From positions 186,001 through 250,000 of the forward strand of contig CAVSZZ010000001.1 in the NCBI GenBank assembly GCA_963732595.1: a DNA stretch of 64,000 nucleotides, read 5' to 3'. The translations under genes were made by a program, and so were the position numbers. How positions within the stretch are numbered: position 1 is the first letter of the stretch; each line of letters opens with the position of its first letter. This DNA is from JAFGXF01 sp963732595. Lineage in GTDB: Bacteria; Chloroflexota; Anaerolineae; Anaerolineales; Anaerolineaceae. The notes below the pieces were generated by a model that saw only the letters and a list, made by a program, of their open reading frames with translations, searched no databases and was not told the DNA's origin. This document shows positions 31,835-40,088 of the stretch, piece by piece.

Positions 31835-34318
31835 TTACTCGAGCCTGGCATTGCGCAGCCGCAGGCTGTTGGTGACCACGAATACGCTCGAGAAGGCCAT
31901 GGCTCCGGCTGCCAGCATCGGATTAAGGTACCCGAGCGCTGCGGCCGGAATGAGGATCACGTTGTAGAAGAATGCCCAGAAAAGGTTCTGGCGGATGGTC
32001 TTCAAGGTCCGGCGCGAGAGCAGGATGGCGCGGTTGACCCCGCGCAGGTCGCCCGAGATCAGTGTGACCGGGGCAGCTGCCATGGCCACATCCGTACCGG
32101 TGCCAATGGCAATGCCGACATCCGCCTGTGCCAGAGCCGGGGCATCATTGATACCGTCGCCGACCATCGCGACCACGTGACCCTGTTCCTGCAGGCGCTT
32201 GACTTCGGCAGCTTTTCCATCCGGCATCACTTCGGCCAGGACTTTATGAACCCCTGCCCGGCGACCGATGGCTTCTGCCGTTTTTTGATTGTCACCGGTC
32301 AACAGGAGCACCTGCAGCCCCATTTTATTCAAGCGAACGACCGCATCCGGCGCACCGGGCTTCAATGGATCTGCCACAGCGATCAGACCGGCCACGCTGC
32401 CGTCGACAGCTACCAACATGGGCGTTTTTGCTTCGATCTGCAGTCGGTCAATATCGTTCTCCAGGCCACCCAGGCCAAAGGCGGCCAGCTCCATCATGCG
32501 GCGGTTGCCGACTGCGACCGCATGCCTGCCTACCCTGGCGGATACACCCATGCCGGCTTCGGCTTTAAAAGCGCCAGTCGATTCCAGCTTGATACCGCGC
32601 ACGGTGGCTTCAGCCCAAATCGCCTCGCCGAGCGGGTGCTCGCTGTCTTTTTCGACAGAAGCGGCCAGCCGCAGGAGTTCATCCTCACGACCAGCCCAGG
32701 CTGGACTTGTAACAATATCCGTCACAGCCGGTTGGCCTGCTGTGAGCGTTCCGGTCTTGTCCATGATAACGGTATCCACATGCCCGGCGCGCTCGAGCGC
32801 TTCCGAGTTGCGAAAGAGAATACCCAGGGATGCCCCACGACCGGAGCCGACCATGACCGCTGTGGGTGTGGCCAGCCCCATAGCGCACGGGCAGGCGATC
32901 ACCAGCACCGCCACCATGTTGATCAACGCACGGCTTAATCCGCTGTCCATCGCAGGCGGCGCTGCCAGGAAATACCACCCTAAAAAGGTTAAGAGTGCAA
33001 TCGCGATCACGATGGGGACAAAGATCGCAGACACCTTGTCGGCCAGTTTCTGAATGGGTGCCTTGGATCCCTGCGCCTCCTCAACCAGGCTTATGATCTG
33101 AGCCAGGGCGGTCTCTTTGCCAACCTTCGTGGCTTCGAAAGTGATCGAACCCATTTTATTGAGGGTGGCACCGATGACCGGATCGCCGGCACTTTTTTCG
33201 ACCGGCAGTGACTCGCCGGTCAGCATGGATTCATCCACGCTGGAACGACCGCTGGTGACAACCCCATCAACCGGGATCTTCTCGCCAGGCCGGACCTGGA
33301 CCAGGTCGCCAACGCGCACATCGTCCAGGGGAACTTCCAGCAGCTTGCCCTCCCGCTCGACACGGGCGGTGGTGGCTCTCAGGCTCATCAACTTCTTGAT
33401 CGCCTCAGAGGTGCGACCTTTGGCCCGGGCTTCCAGGTATTTACCCAACCGGATGAGCGTGATGATGACCGCGGCTGTTTCAAAATAAACATGTCCGCTG
33501 ACGATCCCAAGGGTGATCAGAACTGAATAGAAATAAGCCACGGAGGAACCCATGGCGATCAAAACATCCATGTTAGCCGAGCCGCCGCGCAGGGATTTGT
33601 AGGCTCCGACATAGTACTGCCAGCCGACATAGAACTGCACGGGTGTTGCCAGGATCCACATGGCTGCCAGTGTCCAGGGTTCATGCGCCCACATCCCGAA
33701 AACGCCCAGGTCGCGGGCCATTGAGAACAGGAACAGGGGCATCGTGAAAATCAGGCCGATCAGCAACAAGCGACGCTGATTCTGGATCTCAGCCTCGCGC
33801 GCCGTGGCTTCGACATCTTCAGTTTCACCGCCCAACTCGACCGCTATAAAGCCAGCCTGGGAGACTGCCTTGCGGATCTCCTGCTGACTGGTGATGGTCG
33901 GAATGTAACGCACCCGCACGCGGTCATTGGCGACCGATGCGCTGGCTTCCAGAACCCCGGCCAAACCCAGCAGCTTTCTCTCGAGCCGGCGGGCATCGTT
34001 GTCATCCGAAAGTCGCCTGACGATCAAGTCGGCGGTCCCGGAGGCCACGCCATACCCGGCACGCTCGACGCGCGCCACCAGCGCCGGTAAATCGGCCTGG
34101 GTTGGGTCATAGGTCACCGAGGCACGCTCCGAAGACAGGTTGACATTCGCCGATTCCACGCCAGGAACTTTTTTCAGGCTGCGTTCGACCGTGGCCACAC
34201 AGTTGGCACAGGTCATTCCGGTGATCGGCAGGATAGCCTGACGACTCCCGCCTGTTTTTGGGAGCTCGACGACCAGACCTTGACTGTTTGGGGTCAGCTT
34301 GTTTTGATCAGTGCTCAT
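31835..34318 (-). CDS. copA: Copper-translocating P1B-type ATPase
   Basis: 827 residues. The first HMA domain has GMTCANCVATVERS (about residues 34-47). A second HMA-like domain (about 97-160) lacks the CxxC pair. The membrane metal site is CPC in VLVIACPCAMGLATPTAVMVG. The phosphorylation loop is DKTGTLTAGQP. Further blocks are MLTGESLPVEK, the SEHPLGEAI nucleotide site, GDNQKTAEAIGRRAG and MVGDGINDAPALAQADVGIAIG. CPC plus flanking CsoR and chaperones indicates Cu(I) export from the cytoplasm. Fourteen bases separate the chaperone start region upstream; one operon with csoR. Confidence 0.95.
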   Translation of the reverse strand: MSTDQNKLTPNSQGLVVELPKTGGSRQAILPITGMTCANCVATVERSLKKVPGVESANVNLSSERASVTYDPTQADLPALVARVERAGYGVASGTADLIVRRLSDDNDARRLERKLLGLAGVLEASASVANDRVRVRYIPTITSQQEIRKAVSQAGFIAVELGGETEDVEATAREAEIQNQRRLLLIGLIFTMPLFLFSMARDLGVFGMWAHEPWTLAAMWILATPVQFYVGWQYYVGAYKSLRGGSANMDVLIAMGSSVAYFYSVLITLGIVSGHVYFETAAVIITLIRLGKYLEARAKGRTSEAIKKLMSLRATTARVEREGKLLEVPLDDVRVGDLVQVRPGEKIPVDGVVTSGRSSVDESMLTGESLPVEKSAGDPVIGATLNKMGSITFEATKVGKETALAQIISLVEEAQGSKAPIQKLADKVSAIFVPIVIAIALLTFLGWYFLAAPPAMDSGLSRALINMVAVLVIACPCAMGLATPTAVMVGSGRGASLGILFRNSEALERAGHVDTVIMDKTGTLTAGQPAVTDIVTSPAWAGREDELLRLAASVEKDSEHPLGEAIWAEATVRGIKLESTGAFKAEAGMGVSARVGRHAVAVGNRRMMELAAFGLGGLENDIDRLQIEAKTPMLVAVDGSVAGLIAVADPLKPGAPDAVVRLNKMGLQVLLLTGDNQKTAEAIGRRAGVHKVLAEVMPDGKAAEVKRLQEQGHVVAMVGDGINDAPALAQADVGIAIGTGTDVAMAAAPVTLISGDLRGVNRAILLSRRTLKTIRQNLFWAFFYNVILIPAAALGYLNPMLAAGAMAFSSVFVVTNSLRLRNARLE

Positions 34319-34321
34319 TCT

Positions 34322-34528
34322 TTATTCGTCGACGGGATAATTGATATCCGCCAGGACTTCCTTGAGTATCTCAGGGGTCGTTGGCTCGCCAAATTCGATC
34401 AGCACGCTCTTATTCTCGAGCGATGCGGTCACCTTTTTAACACCTTCCAGGTTGGACAGTTCGTTCTGGATGGTATTGACGCAATGACCGCATGAGATAT
34501 TGGGGATCTGGAATGTAATCGTTGACAT
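34322..34528 (-). CDS. copZ: HMA-domain copper chaperone (CopZ-like)
   Basis: A 68-residue HMA protein (TFQIPNISCGHCVNTIQNEL, metal motif CGHC). It lies three bases upstream of copA, so it likely delivers Cu(I) to the ATPase. The two HMA chaperones of this operon differ clearly in sequence, so they are not a recent duplication. Confidence 0.9.
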   Translation of the reverse strand: MSTITFQIPNISCGHCVNTIQNELSNLEGVKKVTASLENKSVLIEFGEPTTPEILKEVLADINYPVDE

Positions 34529-34541
34529 AGGATTTTCCTTT

Positions 34542-34811
34542 CTATATCCGGTTCCGGGTGGAAAAGACTTCGCTCAATTCACCCAGCACTTTTTCGCGGG
34601 CGACCGGATCCTCACCACGTACGGCGGTGGTCAAACAGGCATCCAGGTGTTCATCGAGGATCAGGCTGTTGACCTTGTTCAGGGCTGCCTGCACCGCCTG
34701 GACCTGCTTGATGATGTCGATGCAGTAGGCGTCTTCATCGAGCATGCGCTGGATGCCGCGGATATGCCCTTCGATGGTCTTGAGCCGTTTTGTGGCTTCA
34801 GAATGATGCAT
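34542..34811 (-). CDS. csoR: CsoR-type copper-sensing repressor
   Basis: An 89-residue all-helical repressor. It shows HHSEATKRLKTIEGHIRGIQRMLDEDAYCIDIIKQVQAVQAALNKVNSLILDEHLDAC. The copper ligands Cys, His and Cys (DAYC, DEHLDAC) are in place, which separates CsoR from formaldehyde- and nickel-sensing relatives. First gene of the operon. In the presence of Cu(I) it would release the operator near its own promoter. Confidence 0.93.
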   Translation of the reverse strand: MHHSEATKRLKTIEGHIRGIQRMLDEDAYCIDIIKQVQAVQAALNKVNSLILDEHLDACLTTAVRGEDPVAREKVLGELSEVFSTRNRI

Positions 34812-34846
34812 GGTCTTGTCCTTTTCACCCTCGTTAGACGGGGTTT

Positions 34847-34908
34847 ATCCCCTCCCGGTGGGGGTGGGGTCGATAATTCAGTATAGTATTTCGGAGTGAC
34901 TTTGTCAA
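34847..34908 (-). promoter_or_regulatory. csoR-cop promoter with candidate CsoR operator
   Basis: On the minus strand TTGACA (34908-34903), 17-bp spacer, TATACT (34885-34880). Just downstream lies a G+C-rich pseudo-palindrome (ATCCCC 34847-34852 and GGGGGT about 34860-34865, plus a second GGGGT), the form of known CsoR operators. Both parts fit autoregulation by copper. Confidence 0.78.
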
Positions 34909-34968
34909 GTTTTTATTAGGTTAATTTAAGGTTACCGGTCGGGGTCTAATCTCAAAGATCGATCCAAG

Positions 34969-35006
34969 TAGGTTGGGTTAGAGCCGTAAGGCTTGTAACC
35001 CAACGT
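34969..35006. repeat. Short copy of the GTAGGTTGGGTTA family
   Basis: GTAGGTTGGGTTAGAG, AGCC..GGCT-like centre, then TAACCCAAC. It is a truncated member of the family seen at 29878-30471. Confidence 0.6.
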
Positions 35007-35124
35007 CTTATCTGTAGGAGATGGTCTTTCTGTGAAACCCCTCCCTCTCCTCTCGAATTGAAAATTCTCAAAAATAAATTTACTTTCATCAATGAATTTC
35101 AACTATCCAATACGGTAATAACTG

Positions 35125-35158
35125 CCTCTCCCTCCCATCAGAAAATGGGAGGGAGAGG
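35125..35158. repeat. 14-bp perfect hairpin (CCTCTCCCTCCCAT)
   Basis: CCTCTCCCTCCCAT (35125-35138) and ATGGGAGGGAGAGG (35145-35158), loop CAGAAA. Related to the hairpin at 30186-30211. The rest of 35007-35350 shows no gene. Confidence 0.65.
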
Positions 35159-35350
35159 AGCAAAAGAGAAGATGGGCTCCCGCTCCTATCAGAAAAATAA
35201 TAATAATGGATCGTTAGCAGCGCAGCGTCCGATGGACGCTTCATAGAACGCAGAGCGAGAGGCCTGTAAGGCAGAGGTGTTAGTTCAGCAGGCGAGTGGT
35301 CTTGACAACCTCCGCCCGCTCCCGTAAACTACGACCATCACCTCCATTGG

Positions 35351-35884
35351 ATGCGTATGTTCAAGTACAGACTCGCAGAGATATTGGCCGAAATTAAGGA
35401 AATAAGAACCAAAGACATTTCCCAGATCCTATTTATAATTTTCTGGCTTATATTTGTGCTAATCATTATTTCAGGCTGGGAGGATAATCGTGGTGGAAAA
35501 GTCCTCTATCCACATGGAAACCGATTTTTATCCGCATATCCCTGTAATATTATTACAGGTCAATATATCGAAGTGGATTCCTTCACACGGGGAAATCAGT
35601 ATCATATCTGTGGAAAGGTCCTGACAGATTATCCCACCGAAACGCTCTATGTGTACTTGTATGATTCATCAGAACTTTATGACAACATTAACGATGTTAT
35701 CTATATGGGTTCCGTAAATATCAGTCAATTCAGTTCTTATAACCCTAACTATAAAGTGGGGACAAAAATATTTAACATAAACCTTCCCTCTACCTTGCCC
35801 GTTGGGAAATACTGGTTGTCAATTCACATGGGCCGCTCATCAATCGGTCCGATCATTTTTACAATTGAAAACACAGGGAAATAA
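35351..35884 (+). CDS. Orphan single-helix membrane protein, AT-rich
   Basis: A 177-residue protein I do not recognise. One helix at about residues 25-43 (ISQILFIIFWLIFVLIIISG) is followed by an extracytoplasmic region with two Cys (YPCNIITG and YHICGKV) and many Tyr, Asn and Ile residues, probably a beta-sandwich (FNINLPSTLPVGKYWLSIHMG). Base composition is far more AT-rich than its neighbours, and it is flanked by repeats and hairpins, so recent acquisition is likely. No ribosome site is obvious, so its start is uncertain. Confidence 0.6.
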   Translation: MRMFKYRLAEILAEIKEIRTKDISQILFIIFWLIFVLIIISGWEDNRGGKVLYPHGNRFLSAYPCNIITGQYIEVDSFTRGNQYHICGKVLTDYPTETLYVYLYDSSELYDNINDVIYMGSVNISQFSSYNPNYKVGTKIFNINLPSTLPVGKYWLSIHMGRSSIGPIIFTIENTGK

Positions 35885-36059
35885 TGGGAGAGGGGGTGGG
35901 AATGAATACAAGGATTCGGCGGGAGATAATTCTCTTCCATCGTTCATTTCTCTCTCTCCTGAAGCGTGGAGTAACTATCATCCTCTACTTGACATTACTC
36001 ACCCCGTACAATCTGTTGGAACACTTGACACCACCCTGTGCCTACTTTACACTAACCTT

Positions 36060-36794
36060 ATGAGTCCTATCTCCCCTGACGGACGTTACATCCTGGTCAC
36101 CGGCGCAGCCAAACGCATCGGTCGCGAGTTGTCATTGGCATTTGCAAGATCCGGCTGGAATATCATCCTCCATCACGGCCACTCCCCCGATGAAGCAAAA
36201 GCGCTCAAACTTGAGATCGAAACCCTCGGCCGTTCGGCTGCCATCCTTCAGGCCGACCTGGCGGACCCCGCCAAGGCCTCCTCTCTGGTCGAATGCGCTT
36301 TTGATATAGGCAAGCTATACGCAATCGTCAATAATGCTGCGATATTCGAGAACCTTGATATCAATTCCACGAAACTGGAAGGCTGGCAGCGCCACCTGGA
36401 TGTCAATCTGACCGCCCCTTTCCTGCTCAGCCAGGACTTTGGCCAGCTGCTGCCGGCCGATCAAAAGGGGCGCATCCTCAACATCCTGGATTGGCGCGCG
36501 CTGCGCCCGGGTGCCGATCACCTGCCTTACACCGTCTCGAAGGCAGCCCTGGCTGCCCTGACGCGTTCACTGGCTGTCGCCCTCGCCCCGCGCATCAGTG
36601 TCAACGCGCTGGCCCTGGGGGCCGTCCTGCCACCTGCGGATGGCGGCGCAGCCGAAAAGGTCCTGGCGTATGCACCCATCCCCCGCTGGATCACACTGGA
36701 TGAGGTCTGCCAGGCAGCCTTGTTCCTGATCGAAGGACCCGAAACCATCACCGGAGAGATCATCCACGTGGATGGCGGCCGGCATCTCACCTAG
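36060..36794 (+). CDS. SDR family reductase, pteridine-reductase/FolM-like
   Basis: From ATG 36060 (244 residues); a longer open frame upstream has unlike base use. The cofactor motif VTGAAKRIGRELSLAFA has the TGxxKRIG form seen in pteridine reductases. Further blocks are LADPAKASSL, VNNAAIFEN, the catalytic YTVSK and NALALGAVLPP. It lies eight bases before folB and folK, so reduction of dihydropterin or dihydrofolate is a reasonable guess. Other SDR substrates cannot be excluded. Confidence 0.85.
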   Translation: MSPISPDGRYILVTGAAKRIGRELSLAFARSGWNIILHHGHSPDEAKALKLEIETLGRSAAILQADLADPAKASSLVECAFDIGKLYAIVNNAAIFENLDINSTKLEGWQRHLDVNLTAPFLLSQDFGQLLPADQKGRILNILDWRALRPGADHLPYTVSKAALAALTRSLAVALAPRISVNALALGAVLPPADGGAAEKVLAYAPIPRWITLDEVCQAALFLIEGPETITGEIIHVDGGRHLT

Positions 36795-36802
36795 AGGTAC
36801 TC

Positions 36803-37159
36803 ATGGATAAGATCATCATCAGCGATCTGCTGGTCAGGGGCATCATCGGCATCAACGATTCGGAACGCGTCAACGAACAGGATATCCTGATCAACATCAT
36901 CCTGCAGACAGACACCCGGGGGGCCGGTAAGAGCGATACATTGACCGAAAGTGTCAATTATCGCACGGTGGCCAAGGCGGTCATCGCTCACACCCAGAGT
37001 GCCAAGCGCTTCACGGTCGAGGCACTGGCGGAGGATATCGCGGCCATCTGTTTTGAGCAACCCGGCGTGCAGGCCGCCACCGTGCGGGTGGAGAAACCCG
37101 GCGCTGTGCGCTATGCGCGATCGGTCGGGGTCGAGATCGAACGCAAACGGGGGAAGTGA
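36803..37159 (+). CDS. folB: Dihydroneopterin aldolase
   Basis: 118 residues; converts 7,8-dihydroneopterin to 6-hydroxymethyl-dihydropterin in folate synthesis. Family blocks are IIISDLLVRGIIGINDSERVNEQDILINI, SVNYRTVAKAVIAH, FTVEALAEDIAAICFE and VRVEKPGAVRYARSVGVEIER. The 3' end overlaps folK by four bases (GTGATG). Confidence 0.93.
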   Translation: MDKIIISDLLVRGIIGINDSERVNEQDILINIILQTDTRGAGKSDTLTESVNYRTVAKAVIAHTQSAKRFTVEALAEDIAAICFEQPGVQAATVRVEKPGAVRYARSVGVEIERKRGK

Positions 37160-37647
37160 TGCCCGACAGCTCACATCGCGTTCACCTGTTGATCGGATCC
37201 AATATCGAGCCGGTTGAAAACGTGCGTCGTGCCCTGATCGAGCTCTGCCATTATGGCATCATCCGTCGCATATCACGTGCCTGGCAGACACCCGCCTATG
37301 GCAGCGATGGCCCGGATTTCATCAACCTGGCTGTTGAGCTGGTCACGCCCCTCTCACTGGAGGCAGTCAAGAAAGAGGTCGTAGCCGTAACAGAGAAGAA
37401 AATGGGCCGTGAGCGCGGCGCGGATAAGAATGCCCCACGCACGCTCGACCTGGATGTCATCCTCTTCGATGGCGCGTTATTGGACCCGGAGCTTTGGGAG
37501 CATACCCATCTGGCGGTCACCGTGGGGGAACTACTGCCGGACCTGGTGAATCCCGATACCGGAGAAAGCCTGTCAGCCTTTGCGTCCCGATCGGTCAGAA
37601 CCCATCCCGTTATTGAAAGGCCGGATGTGCTGCCCTTGTTAAAATAA
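37156..37647 (+). CDS. folK: 2-amino-4-hydroxy-6-hydroxymethyl-dihydropteridine pyrophosphokinase
   Basis: About 163 residues; activates the pterin with ATP in the step after FolB. It has LLIGSNIEPVENVRRAL, YGSDGPDFINLAVEL, MGRERGADKNAPRTLDLDVILFDG and HLAVTVGELLPDLVNP. The start is GTG 37156 or ATG 37159, both overlapping the folB stop. The operon order SDR-folB-folK is consistent. Confidence 0.93.
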   Translation: MMPDSSHRVHLLIGSNIEPVENVRRALIELCHYGIIRRISRAWQTPAYGSDGPDFINLAVELVTPLSLEAVKKEVVAVTEKKMGRERGADKNAPRTLDLDVILFDGALLDPELWEHTHLAVTVGELLPDLVNPDTGESLSAFASRSVRTHPVIERPDVLPLLK

Positions 37648-37650
37648 AAA

Positions 37651-37674
37651 CCGCCCGGTGGAACCACCGGGCGG
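37651..37674 (-). terminator. Terminator between folK and hpf
   Basis: CCGCCCGGTGG (37651-37661) and CCACCGGGCGG (37664-37674), a two-base loop. On the minus strand it is followed by TTTTTATTTT, so it mainly ends hpf transcripts. It begins four bases after the folK stop and may serve both genes. Confidence 0.8.
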
Positions 37675-37690
37675 ACAATTGGTACACTCG

Positions 37691-38260
37691 TTATTCAATT
37701 TCCGTTTCGATCAAGCCATAGGATCCATCCCGGCGGCGGTAGAGTACATTTGCCGCACGGGTTTTCACATTACAGAACACAAAGAAATCCTCATGGGATA
37801 ACAATTTCATCTGCTCAAGAGCTTCAAACTCATCCATCGGTATTAATTTGAAGCGTTTGCGGCGGATGATATCGGTCTGGGCGGCGGGTTTTTCAACAAC
37901 CGGCTGGACAATTGTTGCCACCTCGGCCGCCGAAATTCCATCCCCACGGTTGCGCTCGCGCTTGCCCTTATATCGCTCGATCTGCCGCTGCATCTTGTCC
38001 AGCGCACGGTCAAAGGAAGTATAGAGGTCCTCGGTGCGCTCTTCCGTCCTGAGGATGTATCCACGTTTACCGCGGATGGTGATCTGGGCCACCTGGCGGT
38101 CAGCCGCACTGCGGGCTGATTTTAAAACGTTCAGATCCACACGAACTTCATCGATATCCGGGAGAAAACGATCCAGTTTGTTGGCTTTATCAGTGACGTA
38201 TTCATTGATGCGTTCCGAGATCTCCACATTTTTGGCAAAGATATCGACCTGCACACTCAT
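37691..38260 (-). CDS. hpf: Long-form ribosome hibernation promoting factor
   Basis: 189 residues. The N-terminal ribosome-binding domain (1-100) has VDIFAKNVEISERINEYVTDKANKLDRFLPDIDEVRVDLNVLK and ERTEDLYTSFDRALDKMQRQIERYK. The C-terminal domain (about 130-189) has IIRRKRFKLIPMDEFEALEQMKLLSHEDFFVFCNVKTRAANVLYRRRDGSYGLIE, the dimerisation part that makes 100S ribosomes. Complete, with its own terminator. Confidence 0.95.
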   Translation of the reverse strand: MSVQVDIFAKNVEISERINEYVTDKANKLDRFLPDIDEVRVDLNVLKSARSAADRQVAQITIRGKRGYILRTEERTEDLYTSFDRALDKMQRQIERYKGKRERNRGDGISAAEVATIVQPVVEKPAAQTDIIRRKRFKLIPMDEFEALEQMKLLSHEDFFVFCNVKTRAANVLYRRRDGSYGLIETEIE

Positions 38261-38318
38261 TTTGTATTCCTCCAGTAAATAATGAATTAACCTATTCTAT
38301 CTTCTTTTCACTTCAGAA

Positions 38319-39074
38319 TCAAATCACCTCCTGTGTTGATCTGCGCAGCAGGCTGCGCGCCAGCGTTGCCACGAAAACCTGCCCGGCACCTGCATCCAGG
38401 AGCAGTCCGGAACAGACCTCCGCGGTCGATCCGGTTGTGGCCACATCATCCACCAGCAGGATCCGTTTACCCTGGATCATTTCCGCCCGGTCCAGCTGGA
38501 ATGCATGCGCTACATTGAGACGTCGGTCGGCGGCGGTCAGTTTCACCTGGGAAGTATCTTCACGAAGCCTTGATAACACGCCGGTCCTGTATGGCAAGCC
38601 CAGGCGCCAGGCCAGTGGCCGGGCGAACAGGTCGACCTGGTTGTAACCGCGTTCCCCCAGCTTGACGGGGCTGATGGGTACGGGGAGGATCAGATCGAGA
38701 TCCCAGGCCTGCTCATTCACGAGTTGATGCATCAGACCGGTCAGGATCTCGCCCAGGGCGAGGTCGCGATGGTACTTGATCCGCAGGATCGCCTTCCGAA
38801 GAGGATCCTGATAAATTCCATACGACCTTAATGCAGAATAGCGTGGGGGATGCAGGGCACATTCCTTACACAGCCGGCCTTTTTTAAGCCGCTTTCCGCA
38901 TTTGCGGCAAACCCGTAATCCGACCCTTTCGGTCAATGACTGGCATGCCCCGCACCAGCGTTCACCCTCCCTGCCACACTGGAAACAGGCAGGCGGTAAA
39001 AGCAAATCGACCGCCTGCCATAACCCATGGTTGAGGGTCAGGGCTGCGCGGTCGATTAAACGAGGCTTGTGCAT
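38319..39074 (-). CDS. ComF family phosphoribosyltransferase-like protein
   Basis: About 251 residues from ATG 39074 (MHKPRLIDRAAL). The longer frame runs into tadC and is not needed. The N-terminal zinc-binding part has CFQCGREGERWCGAC and CRKCGKRLKKGRLCKEC. The PRTase core includes KYHRDLALGEIL, LILPVPISPVKLGERGYNQVDLFARPLA and the PRPP loop ILLVDDVATTGSTAEVC. ComF proteins take part in DNA uptake in competent bacteria. Here it is downstream of the Tad pilus genes with a 19-base gap, which fits a link between the pilus and DNA uptake. Confidence 0.9.
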   Translation of the reverse strand: MHKPRLIDRAALTLNHGLWQAVDLLLPPACFQCGREGERWCGACQSLTERVGLRVCRKCGKRLKKGRLCKECALHPPRYSALRSYGIYQDPLRKAILRIKYHRDLALGEILTGLMHQLVNEQAWDLDLILPVPISPVKLGERGYNQVDLFARPLAWRLGLPYRTGVLSRLREDTSQVKLTAADRRLNVAHAFQLDRAEMIQGKRILLVDDVATTGSTAEVCSGLLLDAGAGQVFVATLARSLLRRSTQEVI

Positions 39075-39093
39075 CGTCAATTTTTGGGTCGGC

Positions 39094-40068
39094 TCAGGGT
39101 ACTCCACCGAGGTTGACATTACCAAAGACATCGCCAAGGCTGGAATTCATGAGCTGCAGGGCAGCGGGGGTCAGCAGGACGATGATCAGGGCCGGGAAGA
39201 TCAAACCGGCCATCGGCAGCAACATTTTCGTGGGTGCCTTATGAGCCTGCTCTTCAGCATACTGCCGTCGACGTGTGCGCATCTGTTCGGCCTGGATCTG
39301 CAACACCTTGGACATGCTCACGCCCAATTGCTCGCTCTGGATGATGGATGCCACAAAGCTGGTCATTTCGGTGATATTGATATTATCCGACATGCTGCGC
39401 AAGGCTTCACGGCGGCTCTTGCCCAGCTGCATTTCCTGAAGGACGCGTGCGAAGCTCCTCGAGATCTCATTCTTCCACTTATCGACCACTTTGGCCATGG
39501 CGTAATCGAATCCCAGGCCGGCTTCCACGCAGATCGTCAGCAGGTCGAGCGCATCCGGCATTTGCTTGCGGATGGCGCCTTGTCGTTTCGAGATCAGGCT
39601 GCCAAGCCAAAGAGATGGTAAATAATATCCGAGCAGGAAGAAAGCGAATACCAGGACGATTCGCAGCACCACATTGATCTTGGTTTCACCGAAGGTGAAT
39701 ACGAAGAAGAATACACCTGCCAGGAGCGCTCCAAAAACCATCTGCATGGCTAGGAAGATGGTGGGATCGATGCCGTTCGGACTGCCTGCCAGCTCCAGCT
39801 TACGCTGGATGGATGTCAGCGCATTCTGGGGGGTGAACTTGGTGGCTAGTTCGCCCAGCCTTCTCGCCACCGGATAGATCACACGGTCCCGGAAGGGTTG
39901 GGCCATCTCGAGGGATTCCAGGGAAACCCCCTCCCCTTTTTGAACAAAATCATCCAAACGTTGTTGCAGGATGGCATCATCATCCGGTGCGGGATGACGG
40001 ATACCGATGTAAACCAGGACTCCGGCGACACCGAGGAGGATGACGATGATGACAATGGCGATCCACAT
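39094..40068 (-). CDS. tadC: Tad pilus inner-membrane platform protein TadC-like
   Basis: 324 residues of the type II secretion F family. N-terminal helix (IAIVIIVILLGVAGVLVYIG), two central helices (FGALLAGVFFFVFTFG, VLRIVLVFAFFLLGYYLPSLWLG) and one C-terminal helix (LLPMAGLIFPALIIVLLTPAALQL). The F domain is PDALDLLTICVEAGLGFDYAMAKV with FARVLQEMQLGKSRREALRSMSDN. With the TadB-like protein it forms the base on which the ATPase assembles the Flp pilus. Confidence 0.9.
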   Translation of the reverse strand: MWIAIVIIVILLGVAGVLVYIGIRHPAPDDDAILQQRLDDFVQKGEGVSLESLEMAQPFRDRVIYPVARRLGELATKFTPQNALTSIQRKLELAGSPNGIDPTIFLAMQMVFGALLAGVFFFVFTFGETKINVVLRIVLVFAFFLLGYYLPSLWLGSLISKRQGAIRKQMPDALDLLTICVEAGLGFDYAMAKVVDKWKNEISRSFARVLQEMQLGKSRREALRSMSDNINITEMTSFVASIIQSEQLGVSMSKVLQIQAEQMRTRRRQYAEEQAHKAPTKMLLPMAGLIFPALIIVLLTPAALQLMNSSLGDVFGNVNLGGVP

Positions 40069-40088
40069 GGTATGCCTCTAACCTTTCC

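Noticed and set aside
35802..36059. N-terminal extension of the SDR gene
   Set aside because: It overlaps the orphan gene, lacks SDR similarity, and the conserved fold begins right after ATG 36060.
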